NCBI GenBank assembly: GCA_950295325.1
Contig: OX485809.1
Location: 18,864,144-18,928,143, forward strand
Length of the DNA stretch: 64,000 nt
Reading direction: 5' to 3'
From: Polytrichum commune
Taxonomy: Eukaryota > Streptophyta > Polytrichopsida > Polytrichales > Polytrichaceae
The notes under the pieces were generated by a model. It ran no database searches and was not told the DNA's origin. It was given only the letters and a program-made list of their open reading frames with translations. The translations under genes and the position numbers were made by a program. Of the stretch, positions 47,729 through 60,161 are shown piece by piece; the stretch's first letter is position 1, and every line of letters starts with the position of its first letter.

Positions 47729-48990
47729 AAGTGGATGCACATTAGGGTTATACAACCAACCTCTTCACTCATGTGAGGCGTGCTCTCCATGGTTGCTCCT
47801 CAAGGGTGAAGGGGGATGGACTCAAATGAGGAGAAAGAAATGACCCTCCAAATGGTGGCCTTTATATAGGTCGTGAGCATGGCCGTCAATTTCACATGAG
47901 GAAGTACAAGGCATTCCCTCCAAATTCGTAAGTACATAGACGTCATTCCCTCCAATTCCTATCGCTATTAGCTAATCACGTACTAACCTTCCTCATATTG
48001 AATAATGATGACCTTCGGTAGTGGGGTTCTACATCGTATGTACATGGAGTGAAAATTTGTTACAAGGCGAAGGAAAGTCTTCGCGGTACCAATGATCATT
48101 GTGTAACCTTTGCATACACCTCATACCACTACCGAGCATACTCATGCCAAAATTACATAAGCCAAACAATAATATAGTTGATTACAAGCACAAGGATCGT
48201 GTGTAAGTAACCTACGACGAGGGGAAATTGGTAGAGTTGCACAATTCTTCCGTTGACGCATGACAATTAAGGACATGTGCACACATGACTTATGTTCACA
48301 CATAACAAGTCCATTGTGTGCCACATTGTGATGGTGACAAATGACAAGCAAGGGAGAAGCAAGTGAATAGAACCTCTAACACAAATAGGGTCATGGAGTT
48401 GCCAACTTTTAAATTTAATGGTGACTATGTAGTTGTTAAAAGCAAAGTGTAGCATGTCACTTGCGGTCCCACATTATCACAATCTTGAGGTTGTATTTTG
48501 TAGTCAAGGGGGAGTCAAGGTCATCACATGTAATTCAAGAAGCACTTTATCCCATGCAAAAGGTGGCCCAACATAACTCAAACGGATAGCACAAACAAAT
48601 GCCAATACAATGTCTTGGTGCCTACCATACATACTCATCACTTAGGTGATCACCCATAATGTGGGGAATGTAGGAATTATCCACCACTTATGATGGGCAC
48701 CCTTGCAAAATGAATGGTATGAAGGTTAGGTATTGTTTCATCCGCAAGAGTTAACAACCACATGGGCTTCTCTCACCAGAGTTATAGTTCTTTTATACTT
48801 TATAATTGTGGATAGGATGCCTATTTTGTGGGCAAGGTGCAAGGATAACCCGGTCAAAGCTACTATTAACTTTCATGTTTGCAGTCTAATTTGGGAATAA
48901 GGGCTCCCAAATTCGAGGTTTGAAGCTCAACACTAGCCTGCTCCTTTTAGAGCAACTAGCACTGTGGCCCATTGTGTTGCAACTTCGGAA
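47729..48990. other. Gene-less spacer
   Basis: No coding region, RNA gene or repeat array is supported. Short frames lack motifs and splice context. Confidence 0.45.
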
Positions 48991-48994
48991 AAGT

Positions 48995-49365
48995 TTCATA
49001 TACTTCTCTCGGGGGGGGGGGGTAGTCATTGGTTGGAGTAGCAATATATGTGCGAACAAATGATAGGGTATTTAAAAAACATGGGGGCTAAAAATTATAA
49101 ATGGAGTTAAGAGTAATATAGGGTATCAACCATGACACTGGACATCTTTAAAGTACTATAGGGTATGGAATAATAGGTAATTTGGAATTATAAGTAATGC
49201 AAGCCATTTTTCTATTAACCCAAAGTAGAAATTTACATAATGATAGCATGTGAAAGAAAAAGAGAATTGAAAGTAATACCCCCCTATAAAATAGTGGTTG
49301 TTCGCACCTATATCCTTAACTTTTTAACACATTGCCCCCCCCCCCCCCCCGAGATACTTCTACTT
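48995..49365 (+). repeat. MITE-like element between G- and C-runs, copy 1
   Basis: The ends are 'atacttctctc' followed by 12 G (49011-49022) and, inverted, 16 C (49335-49350) followed by 'gagatacttct'. Inner blocks include 'agtactatagggtatgga', 'gcatgtgaaagaaaaag' and 'aaaatagtggttgttcgcac'. Related blocks occur at 51,125-51,355 (reverse), 55,268-55,495 and 55,628-55,790 (reverse). Confidence 0.6.
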
Positions 49366-50780
49366 TCCTAGCCTCGTCAACTTGCCTCGCTCCACCCCAT
49401 TGTCCAATGTTGTATTTCATGAGCAAATGTTTTGTTGTATCCCCATGATCATTCTTCTTAACCGACTTGACATGTGGCACACCTCAATTTCATGATAGTG
49501 GACATTTATCTTTAGCAACTTTGTGAATCTTCCATATCAACTTCACACTTTATGGTTTTTTTATTTCTCAAATTCTCGCCGCCTCATTTCGCATTCTTTG
49601 CCTTCTCATTGTTTTGTATTTACTTGGAAGCCTCTAGCCTTGATGTCAAATTTTCTTTGGTCTTCATTACACTACCTTGAAGTTAGAAGCAAGCAATGTC
49701 ATTTTTCCTTTGGTCTTTGATTATTGTACATCAAAGCAAACAACTCATACCCAATATAGTTGGAGTGCGTAATCTCATGGGTTTGAGAGTGTAGTGTAGT
49801 TGGGGGTTTGATTATGGGAAGAGTGTTGGTAGCGTGAGCAAAGCGCATAACGTTTTTGGAGTGTAGTGTATAGTTGTGCGGAATAGGGAGCAATTTGTTT
49901 AGGATAATCCTATACATGATGTAATGTTCTTTGTGAAATAGAGTTATGCATTTCCTAAAATTGATTTTGTGAAGTTTTGAATATGGGTACCAAATCATGA
50001 AATTGTTCACAACATGTACTGAAATTGGTTGTTTAAATAATGAACTTGGTTCATATTTCCAATGAAATTGGTAGAACCTTTTGCTAAATTGCTTTGTTAA
50101 ATCATGAATTTGAGTTTGCACTTTTGTGGATTCATCTTACCAAAGGAGTATGTGTCACTTTCCTTTATAAACCTCTTGGTTTTGTTCATGACTATGAAAC
50201 ATTAAACATCAAAACCCTAAGGTCAGAATCATCTACTTAAGTTATCGAAGATGACCATTGAGAATTATTACATCAAAACATAAAACCTTGAATTTATAAT
50301 TATGAAGTTAAGTGGACCACCTTTCCCAAACAATCTCAACCTCAACCTCAAACTCAACCTCAACCCCGATGGTTCACGGCAGTTTTTTCAAGTTAAGTAA
50401 TCCAAGATGATTGTTGAACACTCTTCCCAAACAACCTCAACCTCATCATCAACGGTTCACAATGGCTTGTGGTGGTTTTATCAAGTTAAGTTATCCAAGA
50501 TGCCCATTTAATAACTTTCTCATGTGACCTCAACCTTAGCACCAATGATTCGTGACCATGCCCAACCTTGTCAACTTGCCTCAACCTTGCCTCGCCCACC
50601 CCCATTAATAGTATGATATAAGATGTGATGACTCAATACCTACCTAGACTCCTACTATGGCATTATACACAATTTGACAATTCGACCCTTGTCCCAATAG
50701 CTCAAGGGTTAATCCATCTTTGACTTGAAAGCGCCACATGTTACAAAATGAATTTGCATGTACTGACTGAAACATGCAAA
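49366..50780. other. Gene-less spacer with an unrecognised short frame
   Basis: A 140-codon minus-strand frame (50121-49699) has no motif that I recognise and is AT-driven. The stretch 50,330-50,560 has loose repeats of 'caacctcaacctca' and 'ggttcac'. No gene is called. Confidence 0.4.
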
Positions 50781-50789
50781 ATGCCACCA

Positions 50790-50825
50790 AAGAGAGAGAG
50801 AGAGGGAGAGAGAGAGAGAGAGAGT
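50790..50825. repeat. GA microsatellite
   Basis: Uninterrupted GA dinucleotides apart from one ggg. A second simple tract with TG, TATG and TA units follows at about 50,950-51,003, and a CA/TA tract at 51,595-51,650. Confidence 0.9.
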
Positions 50826-51094
50826 CCATTTTCATGGCACCTCTTTGATTTGCACAACCCATTTTTCATCTTTTAGCATCACTTGTCATTCTTATCAATC
50901 ATGATGTTGGACATGTAGCAACATACCATAGAGTTCCTTTGCCACAAATATGTGTGTGTGTGTCTATATGTATGTATGTATATATATATACATATATATA
51001 TATGTGGCCAACTCGGGCGTCAATGCCCTATTTACACTGGGGAAAATCATCAAATTTATAGCACTATGCTAGAGATGTTGATCCATTTATAAAC

Positions 51095-51355
51095 CGGTTT
51101 AGGGTTTAGGGTTTAGGATTTAGGGTTATTTATTTCCTTAGCATTTTCAGCACTGGGTTAGTAGGATAGGGCATTGCATTACTTATATTTCCAAATTACC
51201 TATTATTTCAAACCCTATAGTACTTTAAAGATGTCCAACGCCATTTTTGACACCCTATATTATTCTAAATCATTTTGTTCATTTTACATCCCCATCTACC
51301 CTCTCAATTGTTCGCACGTATATTTCTACTCCAATACATCACAAACCCCCCCCCC
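51095..51355 (-). repeat. Interstitial TTTAGGG telomere repeats joined to a reverse MITE copy
   Basis: Four imperfect units of TTTAGGG (51,095-51,127) lead directly into 'ttatttatttccttagcatt' and a reverse copy of the MITE family, which ends at a C-run near 51,346-51,356. The same junction, telomere units followed by 'ttatttatttcattagcatt', occurs at 55,604. The telomere motif is the Arabidopsis type used by most land plants. Confidence 0.75.
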
Positions 51356-51359
51356 CAGT

Positions 51360-54300
51360 ATTTGTCCACTACATTTCTAGCCGCACTTCCTAGGTTTTAC
51401 GCTATATACTTATGGGCCCACCACTTATCCCCTTTGGATGACCGTTTTGAGATCCCATGTCGAAATGATGGCTTAAGGCTGACCGATCGACAAGGCTATA
51501 GAAAAACGCGACTCCAATCATAAAATAAAACTACAAAGTTGTGTTGTGAAATCAAAGTTTATGGATTGATTCTTAGTGGCCCCTTCTTTCTCTCTCACAC
51601 ACACACAAATATATGTGTATATATATATGTATATATGTATATGTATATAGTGAGCCAAGAACCTGGGTCTTTTGTAATGTTACTTAGAGCATTGATGATG
51701 GTATGTGGGATCATTAGGACTCCGTCATGGATTAATTGTACCTCCATTAATTTGGGGTTTGGTATCTTTTTTTGCACTAATCAGCATGAGTATTGTAGTT
51801 TCGACCAATGATCAGGGAGAATTGGCAGTTAGTTATAGATGAACCGGTTGAATTTGAGAAATAACTGGTTGAAGCTCAAGAATGAAGGAAAATTATCAAT
51901 CATTTTAGAGGAGTTTATAGAATATACCCCAATTTAATGAAGGAAAACCGGAGGATGTCAATATGCAACTGGTTGGACTTGCAAACACTAGGATGTCAAC
52001 CGATTATGCCCAAATATCTCCCCGATCATTGGTTTCGACAAAAGGAGGAAGGGGGGGGGGCGGAGAGGAGGGGGAGGGTTGTATGGTGTGGGTTGAGGAA
52101 GTGATGAAGTCAAGCCTACTCATATGTTAGATTGGAGGTGGTCACCACATCAATATGGGTTCTAACTAACATTTGACATGTCCTTGGATAATGCACATGT
52201 TTGGGTAGACTTAGTTTGGACACCACGTGTGTGATTGGAACTCCCAATGCAACTAGAGAGGACATATACTCCTTAACCTAAACCTTATGCCACAACACAT
52301 ACATTGAAACAACAATACAAAACAAACACATACAACCCCTTAATAGATGCAATGAGATACAATGGTTGCAATGTCAACCCCCTCTTCCCAAACTTGGATG
52401 CCCCAAATAGATAGTCGCACCCAACATAGCCCGGCTTCCAAAAGGAAGGCAATAAGCCCTATAATGAGCCCCCCCCCCCCCCACCACCCCCAAACTCATG
52501 TACATTATAGAGCAAACATACTCAATTTTTCCTAAAAAAAATTTCTTCCCCTTTTCAGGATGTGCTCTTCCATATGTGGAGAAAAACCTCACATTCAAGA
52601 GTACCTCTCATCGATCCGACAAAAATAGAAAACTAAACCCCCTTGGTTTAGACTAATTCCGTAACTTTGAAGCTAATTACGGTGTCAAACCAATTGAATT
52701 TTTAAATAAAATGTTTTTGGATGAATGTTGGGTGTGCTTGTATGTGAGCAGGTTTTCTTGTCTTTGCCCTCGGATTGATAGGCTTTGCCTACGCATGGGG
52801 AATTTGTGATAGCATTTACATCCTCAAGGGCTTGGGTGAGGCCCTATATTCATATCAATGTTTTTTTGGCCAACGAAATGGGATTATCGCATACGAGCAT
52901 ACTCTCATTCATCCAACAATGAGACTTTAAACTAGTATGTAGTAAGGAGGTTATTTTTCAAAGTTTATTGGAAACCCTATTTAGTTTAATTGACCCCAAA
53001 TTAGTCTAGCCCAAGTTAGGGCACACTTTCATGTACCAATCGTTATGGTGAAACAAAATAGAGTTCTTTGACGTTGGTGAAGGTTTTGCCGGTATCTTCA
53101 AGCATCTTTTGGACTGAGCACTCCCATGTGGAGTGGCAGTGGTGGTTGGGGGGGGGGGTTAGCAGATTCAGCTCGTTGCCCAAAACACAAGTTGAAACGT
53201 GGCCATCCTTGTACTGACGCACTTTAGTTGTTGATTGACTAGACCGATTGATTTTTAATCATGGGATGCTAGAAAAATGAAAAACAAAATCTCCATAAAT
53301 TATGAAAACTTTTGGGCAAGGTTTGAATAGTAAGAACATGGCATCATGAACTCTCAATTTAAATAAAACAAATTATGGTTCACACTAACATGTTTATAAA
53401 AACCAAGGTTTCTCCGCTCAAATGAAAATCAATTTCCATGTGCTAGAATATAGAGCTAGTCAAGTTTCCCTCCTCAAACTACAACCATCACAGAGCCCCA
53501 CATACCTTATTAGTTTGGGCATGTGCCATCCTGACCCATTACACCAGTCCGTATGAATCATTTTGGGTTCATATCTTGCATGAACCCAACCACATACACC
53601 CATGCAAACCATATGCCCATGCCCCTGTAAAACCTTCATGTGCATGTACGCACATAGCCCCACTCATAAGCCCCCGTGACCCGCTTTGGGAAAAAAAATA
53701 AAAAAATAAAAAAATAATCTTTGTTAACTAATTGTCTTTGTTAACTAATTGCTAAAATTAAAAAAATGAATTTATTTAGTTATGTAGCATGTGAGCTCTC
53801 AAAACAACAGTCAGTACTCAATGCAATAAACTCTAATTGTTGCACCATAGGTAGGTATCATGGGATGATTCAATATAACATCTACTGAGGGGAGGGAGAA
53901 CCAAGGGAAGGGAAGTCGAAAGCATTGGTAACAATAGGACTGGAGATTTCTATTCATAGATTATTAAACTACTCTTTAAAATTGGGGTCAAATACCTTTG
54001 AGTAACCTTTAAGTAACCTTTCCATAATGTCATGCTCCAATCCATGGGTATGACTTGTGGACTTGCCATAAAGTATTTTTGAAATCACCTTTAAGGAGAA
54101 TATAAAAGCTCAATTTTGGACCGTGTAGCCATAGATGTTGCATCCATGTGGGATTTGTTGTTGCTCAAATTTAGTACTTTGGTACTTAGGTTGTCAATCC
54201 ATGTGCACTATCGACCCTACAATGACAAGCATATTTTGAGAGTGTGCGATTGACTATGTTAGGTTATAATAAGGCTCTATGTGATAGCATGGTTATACTT

Positions 54301-55125
54301 ACATGAGTACCCTTAGATGTGCACTTTGGAAAGGACATTCGAGGCCGTAAATATGAAAGTCAACAAATACCTTAACTGTACAAGCCCACTTGAAAGGGCC
54401 GGAGATTCGTGGCACTCAAGTAAAGTCATCCGGTAACAAAAATCGGATGAGTCCATCAAGAAGCTCGGATGGAGCTTACTTTATTGAAATACCTCCGAGT
54501 TGGCATGTAAGACCTATTTTCTTCCTCATAGTTATTTTATAAATATTAATTAGTTGGCAAGGGGCAATGATGTTGCCTTGGATGCTCTAAGCCTATTTTC
54601 TAACCTCCCATGAGATGTTTCCAAGGCCAAGATGTGGCTTTGAATTTCACATGGTTATTTTGATAAATATCATAAGATATCAATGTGTGCAATATATAAT
54701 TATGAAGTGTTGTCATAGACATTTTTTTGTTCATAATTCATTTATTTTGCACATGTGTGATTGTTCAAACATTTTTAATATGGCAAAATAATATATATCA
54801 CCTTATGATAAATTGGTGAACTAAAAAACTCAATTCAATATTAGTATTAGTATCATATAATTATATTTATTTTAAAGTAACTAATATACACTATGTGATT
54901 TTAAAGATAATACAATATGTGATGAGGATAAAATATTAAATAATTTAGATAGGCTATAGTCAGAAACTTATGATTTTCTGAGTATACCCCATCCATAACG
55001 TTGTCCCACGAGTCTAATTCCAAATAACATATCATTTATTTATACCTTATTCTCTTATAAACACTTGCACTAATCTATCATTAGAATGACAAATATATTT
55101 TTAAATGGTAAGTCAAGCGGATTTT
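51360..55125. other. Gene-less, repeat-poor spacer
   Basis: No gene is supported. Homopolymer runs occur at ~52,052 (G), 52,467-52,482 (C) and ~53,148-53,158 (G). A 7-bp AAAAAAT unit repeats at ~53,690-53,716. Confidence 0.45.
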
Positions 55126-55270
55126 AGTGCACTCAATATGGGATTTGTAGTCAAGCGGCCTTCAAGAATGCAGTTTTTGGTCGGGTTTAGAAAATTTCTC
55201 TACAAGATTGCCCCAACCCGGATTTGATACCTCCAAAAGTTCATGAGGGGGTATTTAACGTCCGCCCATG
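55126..55270 (+). repeat. Dispersed repeat, copy 2
   Basis: It shares 'tgcactcaatatgggatttg', 'ggccttcaagaatgca', 'ccggatttga' and 'gggggtatttaacgtc' with 1,422-1,612, same order and orientation, with a ~45-bp shorter middle. It is followed at once by a MITE-family copy. Confidence 0.65.
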
Positions 55271-55790
55271 TTAAAGCAAATATAGGGTATCAAGAGTAAT
55301 ATGGGGTGTCAAAAATGACACTGGGCATCATTAAAGTACTATAGGGTATGGAACAAATCGATTATTTGGATTTATAAGTAATGCAAGGCCCTTTTCTACT
55401 AACCCAACTAAGAAAACTACATAATCATAGCATGTGAAGAAAAAAATTGAAAGTAATAACCCCATATAAAATAGTGGTTGTTTGCACATGGATGCGCGAT
55501 AAAAGAGAATTAGTTGTTACTAGACTCCTAATTGCATATAAGTAGGACACAAATAGATGGCGAGCAACTAAGAAGGTCCAACACTAAGTGGACTACCACA
55601 CTAATGGGTTTAGGGTTTAGGGTTTAGGGTTATTTATTTCATTAGCATTTTCAACCTTGGGTTAATAGAAAAAGCCTTGCATTTCATATAATTCCAAATT
55701 ACATATTCTTCCATACCCTACAGTACTTTAAAGATGTCCATTGCCATTTTTGATACCTTATATTATTCTAAGTCCTGTTGTTCGTTTTTA
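55268..55790. repeat. Inverted pair of MITE-family copies around TTTAGGG telomere repeats
   Basis: A forward copy (55,268-55,495) and a reverse copy (55,628-55,790) face each other; between them are telomere units 'gggtttagggtttagggttt' at 55,604-55,630. Shared blocks are 'agtactatagggtatgga' and its complement, 'tagtggttgttt' and 'aaagatgtcc'. Confidence 0.65.
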
Positions 55791-58259
55791 GTGTGGCCCA
55801 CTATAATATTATTGTACTTTCCTTGCCTTACATTGGATTTTCATCCAAATATGCAGATGAAAAACCCACAGTAATGGAAACCCCTATTTTGAAGGGTATG
55901 CTATGTTATATTGCAGATTAACAACAACACCGTAAGTGTCGTCACATGACACTGGGTGTTTGGGTGCACTTACTAATATCTTGACATGACATGCCATTAG
56001 TATGCTTAAGGATATATTCCTCTTAAATATTAAAATGAAACACATGACACTTGCCAATAGTGAGCTTAAGTATCTTACCCTTGGGAATGTAGTGGGAATA
56101 AACAAAACCGTTTAATATGAACATGTACGTTATCACTATATCACAGTAGACAATATAGCAATCATCCATGATAATGTTGCATCACAAGTTGCTAACATGA
56201 GAAGGTCAATGGATGAACTCATCCATCATCATGACATGGCTCTAAGTTATACCTCATGTAGCGTTCACATATGAAGAGATAGTTTGGCATACAATGGGGT
56301 ATGGTTTGGCATGTGAACTATGTTGAGGATCTGTGATCATATGTTTACTAATTTCCAATCTCAATATGATATCCTTGTCCAATAATTCTTAAGTGAGTCA
56401 GTGCCTTTAGAATTCAAGTTGATGTTCCCTAAAACATTAATGTCAAAGCTAAGTGTTCATGCATGTAAATCATTCTCATCTCTAATAACTTATAGAGTTA
56501 TTTTTATCTCTTTCATGGATTGAATGACCTATTTATTATTCTTCCTCTATTCAATATTTCAATATTTCAATTTGAAAGAGTCTCAAGACTTTATGTATTC
56601 CAAACCTACTCCTCGCTAAAGTATCTTTACGAGATTCCACAAACCATTCAATTCATAGAGTACACATGATTTACATGAATTCATTCATTGAAGTGTTTGA
56701 CCCATTTCCTATTCAAGTTCTCATTTCCCTAAATCTTATGCCATCATTTAGAATTCCCTTTAATCGATGAGGTATGGTTATGGAGATGCAATCTTAATAT
56801 TGCTCGAGATTCATGTGGTGCTTGATGTGGCCCACTCGTTGGCCACCTCCTTTGTCATCCTTTCAATATGATTTCGATTCCGATGTCTCCCGCGGCCTTG
56901 CATATCACCTTGTACTTCAATATGTTAGTTTCCAAAGTCCTTTCTCTTTAGTTGACCGCTAATTTTGGCTAAGTTCATGTGTTGCATGCAAAACAACCAA
57001 CCCCCAATCAAAAATTTGAGTGGGATAAATGATAACTCTAGTGCCTTTGAGAAGGTCATTCTTGAATTTGTGTTTTCGCAAGCATGTGTGTTCATATTAG
57101 ATGTCGACTATGAACGTCAAAAATCTTAGCCAATGAAGAGCACATAATGAATCTAGTAATAATATAACTTAAGAGACAATTACGAGAATAAACGCTAGGA
57201 GAATTATGACTTTAAAACCAAGTTATGAAGTGATTCTCAATGCATGGGGTTGAGGGCAAAGCCACAAAGAGATTTATGCTAAAATTGCCTAAATATTTTT
57301 TATGTTAAACGATTTATGTTAATTCCTAGTAGTATTTACCTATCCAATAGGGTTTATTGGGTATGGGAGGTGGGCATGTACCCATTATGCGCGGCAAGTA
57401 TTATGTGTGATGATTTCTAATGGCCAGCAACTTTGATGCTTTATAATTATCTATGGCTTCTTATGTCATGCCATTATTTTCTTTGCCATAATATATGTTA
57501 TATTTAAAATTTTGAATTGTTGGAACTCTAATGGTTTATAGCCACACACATGCCATAAGTTGTTTACAATATTTGACTTTTAATCGTTGAATACAAGTAC
57601 GCCGAAGGACAGTTTGTTGAGGATGAAAACCACGAGGCAATTGTAGTGGAAGGGCCCTAACCTAAACCCTAGGTCACGTAACCATGGAGAATTGTAACCA
57701 TTCATGTTTAAGTGATCGTGTGCAAACATGTCAGCAATGGTAACCGACGACCGTTCTTAACCTTGGATTAAAAGGGGACGGAATGTAAAAAATAAATGAG
57801 TATTAAAAATTGAATGTCCATAATCTAACTTGATGTGAACTCAAATACTAAATATTAATTATGTTAATATGTGGAAGTTACATGTTTTAATTTAGTGTTA
57901 GTAAGGATATGGAAAAAATCAATCATAAAAGGAGGGTTCCAACATGAAATGAAAATTAAAAATTGTTGTGGGAAGATTTGCAAGCCACATCTTACACACA
58001 TGTAACAATAAATGAAACACAAGTGAAGCCCATGGGCTATGGTGAAAGTGGGCCCATTATGGATGCTCACGACTTCATCAATAAGGAATTGGAAATCATA
58101 GCTATGCTTGATGTCAAGCGCGATTGAGAATGTTCAAAGCATATTATGAGAATGTGCAATTGACTTTGGTATGTTATAATAGGAATCTATGTTAAAGTGT
58201 GGAATGTTACAGTATGGAATGTATGTTATAATAGGAATTTATTTTAAGCATTATCAATA
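55791..58259. other. Gene-less spacer
   Basis: No coding sequence with motifs, no RNA gene and no array found. Confidence 0.4.
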
Positions 58260-58795
58260 CTATTACCATTTATCGATTGAAAGTGATTATTATTATTACT
58301 ATTAATCACTACTAGTCACCCATTGGTAATTCATAACTATTAATCACTATTAAACATTATTAATGATTATAATGAAATATGAAGAACTAGCATTCACTAT
58401 TATTCACTACTAGTCACTATTAATCAGTATTAGTTAATATTACTGGTAATTACTGGTAATTACTATTAATCACTATTAATTCTTTTAATTAATATTAATA
58501 ATATTAACAATAGAGTGAATATAAAAATTTACTAATAATAAAAACAATATCAATCATACTAATATGAGTTATCTTAATAAGTACTAATAATTAACTTACC
58601 AATATGAGTTATCTTACTAAGTATTGATAATTATCTTACTAACACTTAGTTATCTTACTAATTACTAATAATTGTCTTACTAATACTTAGATATCCTACT
58701 AAGTACTAATAATTATCTCACTAATACTTAGATATATTACTAAGCACTAATAATTATCATACCAAAAGGGCCAACCTTACAAAGTACTAATAATT
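58260..58795. repeat. AT-rich degenerate tandem repeat
   Basis: The first part (58,260-58,520) is made of 'attaatcactattaatca' variants. The second (58,555-58,790) is a ~40-bp unit with 'actaataattatcttact' and 'aatacttagatatc', at least five times. Confidence 0.75.
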
Positions 58796-59963
58796 TTTTA
58801 TCGCTACCTCCTAATACCATCATACCACCCATCCCCTCGCCAAAACGTACTTAAGCTGCCAAATCGCATATCTCTTCGCCTCCCGAGATTTCCTCCGTCA
58901 TGTCCCTCCGTACTAATGAGGCATTATGTGTCATGTTACTTCCACCCGCTCGTCATTATGGCAACATTGGTTCGCACCCTCTCTCTCGGTCTCTCTCATT
59001 CTCTCTCATTCTCATCTCCCAATTCTTTCTCTCTTTCCTTCACCACTCTTCACTTTTCTGGAATGTAGTTGTAAAACTCTTCTCCCTCAATTCTGAACTT
59101 GCTTTGCTTCTCTTCATTCTCTTCCTTCTACTCCTTGTCTTGCTTCTCTTCTCAAGAAAACCATGGAATAGATTCAGTGTGCATTTTCTTGGAATATGTG
59201 ATAGTTTATTGGTAAGGATAGTTGTTTCTTGCTCAATCCAGCATGTGGTAGTGGTGAGATGTGGAGAAGAGGAAGGCGACCCTGAAGCAAGTGGAGGGAA
59301 ATTCAAATCATGAAGATTTGAGAACCCACAAGCTTGTAAGTTTTTGAAATCTTTCAATTTTGCACTCTCTTTCATTCGTTTGCTTTCTCTTTCAATTTCA
59401 TTCATGCTCTTGCTTGCATTGTAATGCTTGTGGCTATAAATTGTTGTATGTGGTGAATCAGAGATAAATGATGAATGTCTGGAATGTCTTGACACTTGTT
59501 GCATAAGATACTAAATTTCTGGTGCATTAGGGTTTGAATTGCTTGAAGAATTTCAAACCCAGAAATACTAGAGATTTGCATGTGCGTTGTGTGATGTTTG
59601 GGTGTGAAGAGTTGATTAAAATGTGAGAAGAATGCTCAAACCAGAATGCAAGATGAATGACATGAGGTTATGTTCATAAAAATGTGAGACCAGAATGCAA
59701 GAAGAATGACATCTTGAGGTTATATTCATAAAAATGTGAGACCAGAATTTACATGTTGAGATGTTTGAGAGTATGAATGTATTGCACATGTAGGCATAGT
59801 TTGAAACAAATGCTTTTGTGTTTTGTTTTATGCAGGAACCTACATTCATATTCAAAGAATTTTGCCATGGTCCCACCAAAGAACCCTGGTGAGTTTCCAT
59901 AACATAACTCCCAGTTTGGCTGTTAGTGTGAAAGGGGTTATTTGAAAGTGGTTATTTCAAGTG

Positions 59964-60161
59964 CCCACGGGTGTTCACCCGTGGGCCTTTGCACTCACGA
60001 GGTGGAGAGGCCCGTGGGCCTCTCCCCTCATCTGGTTGAAAGTGCCCACGGGTGTTCACCTGTGGGCCTTTGCACTCACCAGGTGGAGAGGCCCACGGGT
60101 GAACACCCGTGGGCCTCTCCCCTCATCTGGTTGAATGTGCCCACGGGTGTTCACCCGTGGG
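59964..60161. repeat. Second cluster of the CACGGGTGTTCACCCGTG palindrome, in a 5'-UTR intron
   Basis: Full copies at 59964-59985, 60045-60066 (one change), 60092-60113 and 60140-60161, plus a half-copy at 60,011. They sit in ~80-95-bp units with 'gcctttgcactcac', 'aggtggagaggccc' and 'tctcccctcatctggttgaa'. The intron lies between the 5'-UTR exon ending at ~59,890 and the coding start at 60,341. Confidence 0.9.

Noticed and set aside
47327-47790. Two overlapping minus-strand frames of about 140-150 codons with HGCSPVG repeats
   Set aside because: Produced by repeated palindromes read in different frames; no independent coding evidence.
49699-50121. 140-codon minus-strand frame as a gene
   Set aside because: No motif, no splice or promoter context, composition typical of AT-rich spacer.
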